NCBI GenBank assembly: GCA_037482215.1
Contig: CP148074.1
Span: 930,001 to 994,000, forward strand
Direction: 5' to 3'
Length of the DNA stretch: 64,000 nucleotides
Source of the DNA: Pseudomonas mendocina
GTDB lineage: Bacteria; Pseudomonadota; Gammaproteobacteria; Pseudomonadales; Pseudomonadaceae
Below are positions 56,620 to 64,000 of this stretch, piece after piece. Position 1 is the stretch's first letter. Every line of letters begins with the position of its first letter. Position numbers and translations under genes: made by a program. The notes beneath the pieces are model-generated. The model ran no database searches. It worked only from the letters and a program-made list of their open reading frames with translations, and was not told the origin of the DNA.

Positions 56620-57723
56620 ATGAACAATAAAAAACATACAACGCTGCGCAACGTCTTTGCCCTTGGCGCTATTACTCTGGGCCTGATGAGCCAGATGGCT
56701 CTGGCGAAAGACTATCTGGTGACCGCTGCTCGCCCGGATAAAGTTGTGGTGGTGGACGCCGCTGAGCGCAAGGTGGTGAATACCTTCACCATTCCGAATG
56801 CCGGTCAGGGCAACAGCGTGGCTGGCCTGGCTGTATCCCGTGATGGAAAAGTGGCCTACGTGGTGCATAACCGCTGGGAGAGCGTTTCCGGGATCGATCT
56901 GGATACCGGCAAGGAAGTGTTCCGCGCGGAACTGTCTTCTCCGGGTATTCGCGGTAAAGCGCACTTCGCCATTGACGTCAGCCCGGATGGTAAGGAGCTG
57001 GCTGTTCATGTCAGCCCAACTGAGCTGAAGCTGGGTGAATACAAGGTGCTGGACCCGTATATCGCCATCTACGACACCAGTGCCGGAATCGGTGCCCAGC
57101 CGCTGCGCAAACTGGACGCACCGCGTCGCACCACCACGCTGGCCTACTCACCGGACTACAAGCGTCTGTACACCTTCAGCTGGGACATGCTGGTGCTGGA
57201 CCCGAAAACCGGCAAGCAGATCGGCAAGCACCCGTGGCGCAGCTGGAAGCGTGAAGGCTTCGCTGAGCCGGACACGCTGTCGGTTTCTCCGCAGTTTGAG
57301 CAGGCCAACGAGTTCGCCACGCCGTACTTCATCAACTACACCGGCAAAGACGGTAAGACTGTGACCAAGGCCGGGGTCTGGTCGCTGGATCTGGCCAAGG
57401 ACACGGTGCGTTTCTCCGAGTTCGAGGGTGATCTGGTGATGCCGTTCTCCACGGTGATCAACCCGGTTCGCCGCAACGAGGCCTACACCGCCTACACCCA
57501 GCTGACCAAGACCGATATTGATACGGGCAAGCTGATCAAACGGGTCGATCTGGATCACACCTTCTATACCGTCAACGTCTCGACTGACGGTAAGGAGCTG
57601 TATATCGGCGGCACTATCAACGAGATCGCGGTCTATGACAGCGAAACGTTGGAGAAGAAAGCCACAATCGTCATCAGTGAAGGGGATCAGGTGCTGAGCT
57701 CAATGCGTATGGTGCAGCGTTGA
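56620..57723 (+). CDS. qhpB: Quinohemoprotein amine dehydrogenase beta subunit
   Basis: A 367-residue periplasmic protein: signal peptide (HTTLRNVFALGAITLGLMSQ, then MALA) and a seven-bladed beta-propeller with YVTN-type repeats (PDKVVVVDAAERKVVNTFTI, then NVSTDGKELYIGGTINEIAV). It forms part of the active-site cavity in QHNDH. Start MNNKKHTTLR at 56620 follows AGAGGA; a larger in-frame reading upstream overlaps qhpC and is not coding. Separated from qhpC by a palindrome. Confidence 0.94.
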   Translation: MNNKKHTTLRNVFALGAITLGLMSQMALAKDYLVTAARPDKVVVVDAAERKVVNTFTIPNAGQGNSVAGLAVSRDGKVAYVVHNRWESVSGIDLDTGKEVFRAELSSPGIRGKAHFAIDVSPDGKELAVHVSPTELKLGEYKVLDPYIAIYDTSAGIGAQPLRKLDAPRRTTTLAYSPDYKRLYTFSWDMLVLDPKTGKQIGKHPWRSWKREGFAEPDTLSVSPQFEQANEFATPYFINYTGKDGKTVTKAGVWSLDLAKDTVRFSEFEGDLVMPFSTVINPVRRNEAYTAYTQLTKTDIDTGKLIKRVDLDHTFYTVNVSTDGKELYIGGTINEIAVYDSETLEKKATIVISEGDQVLSSMRMVQR

Positions 57724-57733
57724 GGAATAACCC

Positions 57734-59464
57734 ATGAGCGCTGATGCTACTCATGGGGCGCGGGAGGGCATGCCGCAAGGTATGCCTTCCCGGCATGCCG
57801 ACAGGGGCATGTGGTACTGGGCCCTGAGTTTTGCCCGGCCACACTGGCCCCTGTTTGCATTGGTACTGCTACTCTCCCTTGCAGTTGCCGGTGCCGGTCT
57901 GGCGCAACCTTATCTGACCAAGGTCCTGATTGATGACGGCATTCTTGCCGGGCGTTTCGATCAAGTCATCTTGAGTGTGGCCTGCCTGGTTGGCCTTGCT
58001 CTGCTTTCCTCGTTGTTTGGTGGCATCACCCGTTATATCTACGTGAATGCCTCAGCGCGCGTGTTACATGCAATGCGTGAATCCATGCTGGCGCATCTGC
58101 TGACGTTGTCTCCTGACTTCTATGCCCGCACCCGCCAGGGCGACATACATGCCCGTCTTGATGGTGACATGGGGGAGTTGCAGCGCTTTATGGTGGACTC
58201 GCTGCTGAGTCTGGTGAACAACGGTTTCATGTTGATCGGCTCGGTGTTGATGCTGGGCTGGATGAGCAGCGAACTACTCGTACTTCTGCTTGTTGTGCTG
58301 TTACTCAACAGCCTGTTTCTGAAATGCGTACGCCCGCGACTGGAAACTCTGAACCGACAGGTGCGTGAACGCGGTTCGGATCTGGCGGCCTTTTTTGTCG
58401 AAACCCTGGGGCTGGTCAAATGTGTGCAGATGTTCAATGGCCAGAAGCGGGAAGTGCAAAAATTGAATGGTCTGCACTACGACCTGCGCGAAACGACCCT
58501 GCGCTTGCAGGTACTTGGCTATGTCGCCGGAGCCGTGCCCGCGCTAGTGATGTCAGTGAGCATTGCCGGGGTGTTTCTGTTGGGCGGGTATCGCATCGCA
58601 GAAGGCAGCATGACCCTCGGCACGCTGATTGCCTTTGTCACTTACATGCAGCGTGCCAGTGGTCCGGCGCAATCGTTGATGGGGCTGTATGTGGCGTACC
58701 AGCGAGCACGTGTCAGCCTGGGGCGGGTGCGCGAGCTGTCTACCCGACAGCCTGCCGTGCAGCCGCCCGAGAAGGCTGACCGTATAGTGGTATGCGGCCC
58801 TGGTGAACTAGTGTTGCAAGGGGTTTCCTTCCGCTATCCGGGAGCAACGCAAAACATTCTCTGTAAGCTTGAGCAGCATATTCCGGCTGGCAGCCGGGTG
58901 GCTCTGCGCGGCGCTTCCGGCCGCGGCAAGTCAACTCTGGTTGACCTGCTGCAACGGCATTTCGACCCGAGTGAGGGGCGCATCATCCTCGATGGTGAGG
59001 ATTTACGCCGCCATGACCTGGATCAGTTGCGGCGCATGGTAGCGGTGGTCTCCCAGGATACCCAGCTGTTTGCCGCCAGCTTGCTCGACAACATTCGCTA
59101 CGGCCGACCTGAAGCCAGTGATGAGGAGGTGATGAAGGCCGCACGCGCAGCTGGTGTGGATGAGTTCGCAGGGAGTCTGGAGGAGGGTTACCAGACCCGC
59201 CTCGGTCAGCGCGGCACCTTGCTTTCCGGTGGTCAGCGTCAGCGCGTGGCGCTGGCCCGCGTTCTATTGATGAGGCCGCGAGTGCTGGTGATGGACGAAA
59301 GCACCTCGGGTGTTGATACACGGCAGGAGGCTCGGATCCACCGCGAAGTGGATCGCCTGTTTGCCGGGCAGACACGCATTTTTATCAGCCATCGTCCGCT
59401 GAGCGACGAGGTGTTCGATGTCGTGATTGATCTTGATATTCCGCAGTTGGAGGAAGTGTCATGA
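57734..59464 (+). CDS. qhpF: ABC exporter QhpF (half transporter)
   Basis: A 576-residue type I ABC exporter with a six-helix N-terminal domain (about 30-310) and a C-terminal ATPase: Walker A GASGRGKSTLVD, signature LSGGQRQRVALAR, Walker B VLVMDEST. It is thought to export the crosslinked QhpC to the periplasm, where no Sec signal is present. Its stop overlaps qhpE by 4 nt. Confidence 0.93.
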   Translation: MSADATHGAREGMPQGMPSRHADRGMWYWALSFARPHWPLFALVLLLSLAVAGAGLAQPYLTKVLIDDGILAGRFDQVILSVACLVGLALLSSLFGGITRYIYVNASARVLHAMRESMLAHLLTLSPDFYARTRQGDIHARLDGDMGELQRFMVDSLLSLVNNGFMLIGSVLMLGWMSSELLVLLLVVLLLNSLFLKCVRPRLETLNRQVRERGSDLAAFFVETLGLVKCVQMFNGQKREVQKLNGLHYDLRETTLRLQVLGYVAGAVPALVMSVSIAGVFLLGGYRIAEGSMTLGTLIAFVTYMQRASGPAQSLMGLYVAYQRARVSLGRVRELSTRQPAVQPPEKADRIVVCGPGELVLQGVSFRYPGATQNILCKLEQHIPAGSRVALRGASGRGKSTLVDLLQRHFDPSEGRIILDGEDLRRHDLDQLRRMVAVVSQDTQLFAASLLDNIRYGRPEASDEEVMKAARAAGVDEFAGSLEEGYQTRLGQRGTLLSGGQRQRVALARVLLMRPRVLVMDESTSGVDTRQEARIHREVDRLFAGQTRIFISHRPLSDEVFDVVIDLDIPQLEEVS

Positions 59465-60126
59465 GGCCCCGTGTCGGCATTATCGACAGTGGCGTGAGCG
59501 AAAGCTTGTTCAGTTATGTCGTGCAGTCGCGGCGCTTTAGCGAACTGCCGGGGGATGATCCTGCCCAGCCGGACAGTATCGGCCATGGCGATCAGTTGGC
59601 GCGGCTTATCCTGCAGCAGTGCCCCGAGGCTGAATTGCTGGTGGCGCAGGTATTCCATGGTGATAACCGTTCTCCGGTGTCGCGCATCGCCGCCGCGCTT
59701 GAGTGGCTGGTGGCGCAGGGGGCGCAAATCATCAACATGAGTTTTGGTCTGTCCTCGCCATCCGAGCAACTTGCCGAAGCCTGCAAACACGCAGCGAGTC
59801 GGGGCGTTCTGCTGGTGGCTTCATCGCCGTCCTGTGGCGGTGCGGTTTATCCCGCAGCATTGCCTGAATGTCTGGCAGTCACCGGTGATGCACGCTGTGC
59901 GCCCAATGAACTGGCCTGGCTTGGGCTAGCCCATGCGGAGTTGGGCGCCTGCCCGATGATTCAGCTAGGGCAGCCCGAACATGGCGGCGGCTCCAGTTTT
60001 GCCTGCGCCAGAGTCACAGGCATGGCTGCACGGATCATGGCCCACGAAGGCTACCTGCCTTCGCATCTGTGTGAACCTCTGCGTTGCAGTGCCCGTTATA
60101 TCGGGGCAGAGGTGTTACGGGCATGA
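59461..60126 (+). CDS. qhpE: Subtilisin-like protease QhpE
   Basis: A 221-residue S8-family protease without signal peptide or prodomain. Catalytic residues are Asp9 (GIIDSGV), His42 (GHGDQLARLI) and Ser179 (GGGSSFACARVTG). It removes the QhpC leader in the cytoplasm. The oxyanion-hole asparagine usual in subtilisins (AAGN) is not apparent; that segment reads ASSPSCGG. The unusually short length fits the QhpE family. It overlaps qhpF and the next gene by 4 nt each. Confidence 0.93.
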   Translation: MRPRVGIIDSGVSESLFSYVVQSRRFSELPGDDPAQPDSIGHGDQLARLILQQCPEAELLVAQVFHGDNRSPVSRIAAALEWLVAQGAQIINMSFGLSSPSEQLAEACKHAASRGVLLVASSPSCGGAVYPAALPECLAVTGDARCAPNELAWLGLAHAELGACPMIQLGQPEHGGGSSFACARVTGMAARIMAHEGYLPSHLCEPLRCSARYIGAEVLRA

Positions 60127-62261
60127 CAAAGGCCGGATGGGGTGGCTATGTAGCGTTTGGTGCACTCATTGCTGTGCTGGTTTATCAGTTGCCAGCCCTT
60201 GGCAACCCGGCACTTTGGGGTGTGTCCGGATTGTTGGTATTGGGGGCCTGGAAAACCAGCTTACGCCAGCGTGTCTGGCGGATTGCGTTCAGTCTGCTGC
60301 TGGGACTTTGTATCGCACTGATGCTGGCGCTGCTGTGGAATCGTTTCGACATTCGGTATGTCTGGCTCTATAGCAGCGAAGCCCTGCCGGTGTACCTGAA
60401 ATTGGCCAATCTCTGGGGCGGAGATGAGGGCACGATTCTGCTGCTGACTGCGTTGTTTATGCCGCCAGCCTTTCGCTATGCAAGGCGGGGCGGTCTGGAA
60501 GGTTGCAGCAGTGCGTTGATCGGCGCCTGGTACGCGGCCACTGCTGCCTGGCTCGGGCCTTTTACAGCAACTCCGCAAGAGTGGCTGACTGCTCAAAACA
60601 GTCAGGGGATGAATGCTCATCTGCAGACTATATGGATGCTGCTGCATGCTCCGCTGATTCTCGCTGCTTACGCCTGGGCACTGACGCCGGTTGGCTCAGC
60701 CATACAAGCGCTGAGCGGCAAAGACTCAGATTATGCCGGGCAAGCTGCCCAATACGGGCGACGCGCCTGGCTGGTGCTGAGCGCAGGAATTGGCTTTGGC
60801 ATGATCTGGGCGCTGGAGGACTTCACCTTCGGCCAGCTCTGGCACTGGGACCCTGTACAGACCAGTGCATTTATTATCTGGGCGTTGCTCGGAGCGGTAT
60901 TGCACGGCGTACGTCATTGGCGGGGGGGCGGTAGTTTTGCCCGCCTGCTGCCTCTGCTCAGCCTGCTGGTGGCTGTAGCAACTTGTATGGCTATGGCGGT
61001 GACCCGCAGTGAAGTCCTGGTGAGCTCCCACCGTTATATCGGTACCACCTCCTGGCTGAGCCATTTGTTATTGGCTGGCATATTACTTATCGCCCTTGCC
61101 GGGCTGTTGTTGCGTGCTCATTGGCGTCATGCGCAAAGCACCCGGCGTCCGGCTGACTGGACTATCTGGATATCGGTACTCGGGTTTGCCCTCATGGCTG
61201 TGCTGGCGGCCGGTGCACTGTTGCTGGCCCATGCCCGGCAATGGCTGGGCGTGGCCAAAACGAGCGAGCAGAAACCGTTTTTCGAGACCGTTGCATTGTG
61301 GGCAGACTCCAGCGAAAGCTTGCAATTGCGTCAGGTGTTTGCACGCTGGGATGTAGATGGTTACAGCCTGGTTTACTGGCTGCTGCCTTTCGTTCTGTTA
61401 CTGGGGCTGGTGGGCGGTTTCAGTTTTATGCGCAAGGCACTGCCTCGTGCAGCAGCTGTCGCAGCTACAGGACTGACAGGTGTGGTATGCCTTTTGTTGG
61501 CTTGGCATGGTGGCTGGCTTAGTGAGCGTTATGCCGGTAGTGGTGTGCTGTCTCAGCATGTAGTGGCGGTACTGCCGTGGTTGGATGCGACGCTGTTGGC
61601 AGCCCTGTTTCTACTGCTGGCCTGCAGCTTGTGGTGCCTGCGCAGTGTCTGGCGCAGCCGCAAGCTTGGTACGCTGCGTCATACCGGTAGCCTGGCGTTG
61701 ATCCATGGCGGTGCGGTGCTGGTACTGGTGGGGGGCTTTGCGGCCACAGCACTCAACAGCTATATGCCGATTCTTTTGCAAGCCGATGACGACCTTGCGC
61801 AATGGCGCGGCATCACAGATGGCATGCAGGTCAGGGTGGTTCCAGCCAGCAGCGTGACGGATTATTCAGGCTACCAGGCCGTCGCCCGAGTTGAGGTGCA
61901 GCATGGTCAACAGGTAATTCAGGGGCAGGCCTTGTTCAAGGATGGTCGCGAGTTGCCGCCCGGCTATCAGGGGCCGGTACGTCAGCTCTGTGAAATCCTC
62001 GATTACCGCTACGCCAGGCATAAGGGCGATCCTGGTTACATCCTCAATCCGTTCATTATCCGCAACTGGCTGGAAGACACTCAGGTGTGGGTGCCTGCGT
62101 CACCACGTTTGATGGCATCCGGCGCGACTGTGGCCAGTGAGCGGGAAACCCTGATCGTGGTGCGCCGTTATCCCTTAGTGTCGTTGCTGTGGATCGGCTT
62201 TGTAGCGATGTTGCTGGGCACACTTCTGCTGCCTGGCTGGTCGCGGGAGAAAAGAACATGA
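60123..62261 (+). CDS. CcmF/NrfE-family heme-lyase-like membrane protein in the qhp operon
   Basis: A 712-residue integral membrane protein with about 14-15 hydrophobic segments. The heme-handling core is FGQLWHWDPVQTSAFIIWAL, the tryptophan-rich WWD-type region of CcmF. CcmF-like features also include KLANLWGGDEGTILLL, the histidine segments WMLLHAPLILAAY and AVLHGVRHW, and AMAVTRSEVLVSSHRYIG. A C-terminal periplasmic domain (about 550-690) lies before a last helix. Such proteins attach heme to apocytochrome c; NrfE is a dedicated paralogue for one cytochrome. Here it lies between qhpE and qhpG with 4-nt overlaps, so I infer dedicated maturation of diheme QhpA. Confidence 0.88.
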   Translation: MTKAGWGGYVAFGALIAVLVYQLPALGNPALWGVSGLLVLGAWKTSLRQRVWRIAFSLLLGLCIALMLALLWNRFDIRYVWLYSSEALPVYLKLANLWGGDEGTILLLTALFMPPAFRYARRGGLEGCSSALIGAWYAATAAWLGPFTATPQEWLTAQNSQGMNAHLQTIWMLLHAPLILAAYAWALTPVGSAIQALSGKDSDYAGQAAQYGRRAWLVLSAGIGFGMIWALEDFTFGQLWHWDPVQTSAFIIWALLGAVLHGVRHWRGGGSFARLLPLLSLLVAVATCMAMAVTRSEVLVSSHRYIGTTSWLSHLLLAGILLIALAGLLLRAHWRHAQSTRRPADWTIWISVLGFALMAVLAAGALLLAHARQWLGVAKTSEQKPFFETVALWADSSESLQLRQVFARWDVDGYSLVYWLLPFVLLLGLVGGFSFMRKALPRAAAVAATGLTGVVCLLLAWHGGWLSERYAGSGVLSQHVVAVLPWLDATLLAALFLLLACSLWCLRSVWRSRKLGTLRHTGSLALIHGGAVLVLVGGFAATALNSYMPILLQADDDLAQWRGITDGMQVRVVPASSVTDYSGYQAVARVEVQHGQQVIQGQALFKDGRELPPGYQGPVRQLCEILDYRYARHKGDPGYILNPFIIRNWLEDTQVWVPASPRLMASGATVASERETLIVVRRYPLVSLLWIGFVAMLLGTLLLPGWSREKRT

Positions 62262-63586
62262 CCGCTATTCTCGTGCTGGGAGCCGGTCCGGCAGCGTTGG
62301 TCAGTGCCATGTTGCTTAAGCGTATGGGGCATGAGGTTCAGGTTATCGGGCGAATCCGTCGTCATTCAGCAATGGAAGGAGCGTCCCCCCGGGTTATCGA
62401 AGGGCTGAATCGCCTGCAATGCCGTCACGCGTTAGCGCTGCTCGGGCAGCGCTGGCAGCGGGTGGCGTCCTGGGCCGGGGAGTACCGGGAGATCAACGGT
62501 GAATATGTGATTGACCGGCGCCAACTGGATGCAGCATTGCTGGAAGATTTGCTTGATGCCGGCGTTTCTTTTGTTGATGGCCGGGTTATGCAAGTGCATA
62601 AGTCCCCTGAAGGCTGGCGTGTCCTTGCTGAGTTGAGCAGTGGTGAGCCGGTTGAGCACGAAGCTCAGTTTCTGGTTGAGGCTCGGGGGCGGGCGGCGCC
62701 CAAGTCCGCTCCGGATGTGTTCAGTGGCCCAATGGGGGTTGCAATGACTGGCTACTTTAAAGGGCGCCCGTTTGAGCAGTCACTGACGGTAACCGAGCCT
62801 TTCGATCAAGGCTGGGCTTGGGCTACTGCTGATACACAGGGACGATGCAGTGTGCAGCTGGTCGTCGATCACGCTCACCCTGGGCTGCAAGGCAGCAAGT
62901 CACTGGCCGCTTTGCATGCACAGTTGTATCAGCGCTTGCAGCTGATCCCTGAACGGTTGGGTGATTTGCTGGCTGAGGGCGAGATCAGTTCAAGAGGTAT
63001 TCAGCCGACCTTGCGTGCCAATCTGGTCGATAGCAGCCAGTTGCGGGTGGGGGATGCAGCTTATTCATGTGATCCGCTTTCCGGGCATGGCATGTATGAG
63101 GCGGTGTCGGCTGCCTTTGCCGCCGCACCGACGATCAACACCTTGCTACGCCGTCCGGAACACACGGAACTGCCCAGCCGATTCTACCGTGAGCGGGCGC
63201 AAACCCTGTTTCATCAACGTTTCAATACCGCTGTCGAGTTTTATCAGAATGAGCCCCGTTGGCTGGAGCAGCCGTTCTGGGCTAACCGGCGCAACCAGAC
63301 TACAACTGTCGTCAGTCATGCCGGGGAACAGGCCGGGAGTCGGGTGGAGTCTACCGCCGTGGTTGAAGATGGCTTCATCGTGGAGAGTAAGGTGCTGGTA
63401 TGTGCTGATCATCCCCGCGGCGTGCGTTTTGTCGCCGGGGTCGATGTGGTGCAACTGCTGGAGACGCGGCGTAAACTTTCTGACGAGCCGTCAGTTGGGC
63501 AGTTGGCTCAGCTTCTGCAAGCACATCCAGAGCGTGTAGCAGCAGCTTTGGGCTGGCTCAGACAAATACCCGGAGTTGCCTTGTAG
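62258..63586 (+). CDS. qhpG: Flavin-dependent monooxygenase QhpG
   Basis: A 442-residue FAD-dependent protein. The dinucleotide-binding motif is ILVLGAGPAALVSAMLLKRMG at residues about 4-24; a downstream GDAAYSCDPLSGHGMYEAV segment (GD motif) is typical of class A flavin monooxygenases. QhpG hydroxylates the tryptophan destined for the CTQ cofactor in the QhpC peptide. It overlaps the CcmF-like gene by 4 nt and ends the operon. No terminator was seen in the next 50 nt. Confidence 0.93.
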   Translation: MTAILVLGAGPAALVSAMLLKRMGHEVQVIGRIRRHSAMEGASPRVIEGLNRLQCRHALALLGQRWQRVASWAGEYREINGEYVIDRRQLDAALLEDLLDAGVSFVDGRVMQVHKSPEGWRVLAELSSGEPVEHEAQFLVEARGRAAPKSAPDVFSGPMGVAMTGYFKGRPFEQSLTVTEPFDQGWAWATADTQGRCSVQLVVDHAHPGLQGSKSLAALHAQLYQRLQLIPERLGDLLAEGEISSRGIQPTLRANLVDSSQLRVGDAAYSCDPLSGHGMYEAVSAAFAAAPTINTLLRRPEHTELPSRFYRERAQTLFHQRFNTAVEFYQNEPRWLEQPFWANRRNQTTTVVSHAGEQAGSRVESTAVVEDGFIVESKVLVCADHPRGVRFVAGVDVVQLLETRRKLSDEPSVGQLAQLLQAHPERVAAALGWLRQIPGVAL

Positions 63587-63636
63587 GCGAATCTACGCTT
63601 TGCTGGCAGCCCCACTTCGCACAGGACGATGAAGCC

Positions 63637-64000
63637 ATGGGCCCACGGATGAAAAGCGGTATTGTCGGTTATGGCTATGCCGGAAAAACCTTCCATGCTC
63701 CGCTGATTAGCATGGTTGCTGATTTGGAGCTGACAGCCGTTGCAACCCGCAACGCTGCGGCGGTGACTCAAGACTGGCCAGGTGTGGCTACTGAGCCAAC
63801 TCCGCAAGGCTTGTTCGCCCGGGATGATATTGAGCTGGTGGTCATTGCCACACCCAACGACACCCACTTCTCTTTGGCTGCCCAAGCGCTTGAGGCGGGC
63901 AAGCATGTAGTGGTTGATAAGCCCTTTACCGTGACGGTGGCTGAGGGCCAGGAGCTGATCGAGCTGGCTGATCGAAATAAACGCCTGCTATCGGTGTTCC
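63637..64000 (+). CDS. Gfo/Idh/MocA family oxidoreductase, N-terminal part (cut by window edge)
   Basis: A frame open to the window end, about 121 residues. The Rossmann motif is GIVGYGYAGKTFHAPL and the family motifs IATPNDTHFSLAAQAL and GKHVVVDKPFTVT (with the EKP-type catalytic lysine region as DKP) are present. These are NAD(P)-dependent sugar or polyol oxidoreductases. ATG 63637 or ATG 63649 (MKSGIVGYGYAG, the usual family start) may be used; AGGA at 63622-63625 is nearer the former. It is 50 nt past qhpG in the same direction, but its link to amine oxidation is not evident. Confidence 0.88.
   Translation, partial: MGPRMKSGIVGYGYAGKTFHAPLISMVADLELTAVATRNAAAVTQDWPGVATEPTPQGLFARDDIELVVIATPNDTHFSLAAQALEAGKHVVVDKPFTVTVAEGQELIELADRNKRLLSVF

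Overview
The window reads as chromosome of a gamma-proteobacterium of the genus Pseudomonas. The evidence is gene order: tldD, darP, pmbA, the PTS-Ntr/rpoN block, lptB-A-C, kdsC-kdsD, mlaFEDCB, ibaG-murA-hisG-hisD-hisC, algW, a NIF3 gene, cysD-cysNC, zapG/yhcB, trpS and zapE follow the arrangement I recall for P. aeruginosa PA4474-PA4438. Coding sequence is GC-rich with pseudomonad codon use. No rRNA, tRNA, CRISPR array, insertion sequence or prophage was seen. Both window edges cut a gene (tldD at the left, a Gfo/Idh/MocA oxidoreductase at the right).

Region 1 (1-31217) is conserved core. It holds the TldD/PmbA(TldE) peptide-maturation protease and DarP; the minus-strand run rpoN-hpf-ptsN-rapZ-ptsO; the LPS supply and export run kdsD-kdsC-lptC-lptA-lptB; the plus-strand Mla phospholipid-trafficking operon; murA and three histidine genes; the envelope-stress protease AlgW; the sulfate-activation genes; and trpS and zapE. 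Small departures are an acyl-CoA dehydrogenase remnant between hisC and algW, a REP-like inverted pair after trpS, and an intrinsic terminator almost touching the zapE start codon.

Region 2 (31218-49805) is accessory and mosaic. It has an RhlE-type helicase, an unrecognised 266-residue protein, a methyltransferase, a VOC protein, a COG3541-type nucleotidyltransferase, a PAS protein paired with a receiver-CheC/CheX-like protein, a flavoprotein, a class V aminotransferase, a cluster of GTAGGGTGG palindromic repeats, an HPP membrane protein divergent from a TetR regulator across a clear operator palindrome, an ABC-F ATPase with a structured leader, a chemoreceptor, and a BvgA/BvgS-like pair whose response regulator has Glu where the phospho-acceptor Asp should be.

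Region 3 (49806-63586) is a system for primary-amine oxidation: a quinohemoprotein amine dehydrogenase (QHNDH) locus. In order it has an AraC regulator (broken in an eight-base homopolymer), an ExaC-like aldehyde dehydrogenase, an unlisted 38-residue membrane peptide, then qhpA (diheme alpha subunit), qhpD (radical SAM/SPASM crosslinking enzyme), qhpC (CTQ-bearing gamma subunit precursor), qhpB (beta-propeller subunit), qhpF (ABC exporter), qhpE (subtilisin-like leader protease), a CcmF/NrfE-family heme-lyase-like membrane protein, and qhpG (flavin monooxygenase). Most junctions overlap by 4 nt, so this is one transcription unit. In the model, QhpD crosslinks QhpC, QhpG oxidises its tryptophan, QhpE removes the leader, QhpF exports it, and the assembled periplasmic enzyme turns amines into aldehydes that the aldehyde dehydrogenase oxidises to acids. 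The CcmF-like gene inside the operon is the most notable element: it suggests a dedicated cytochrome c maturation factor for the diheme subunit.
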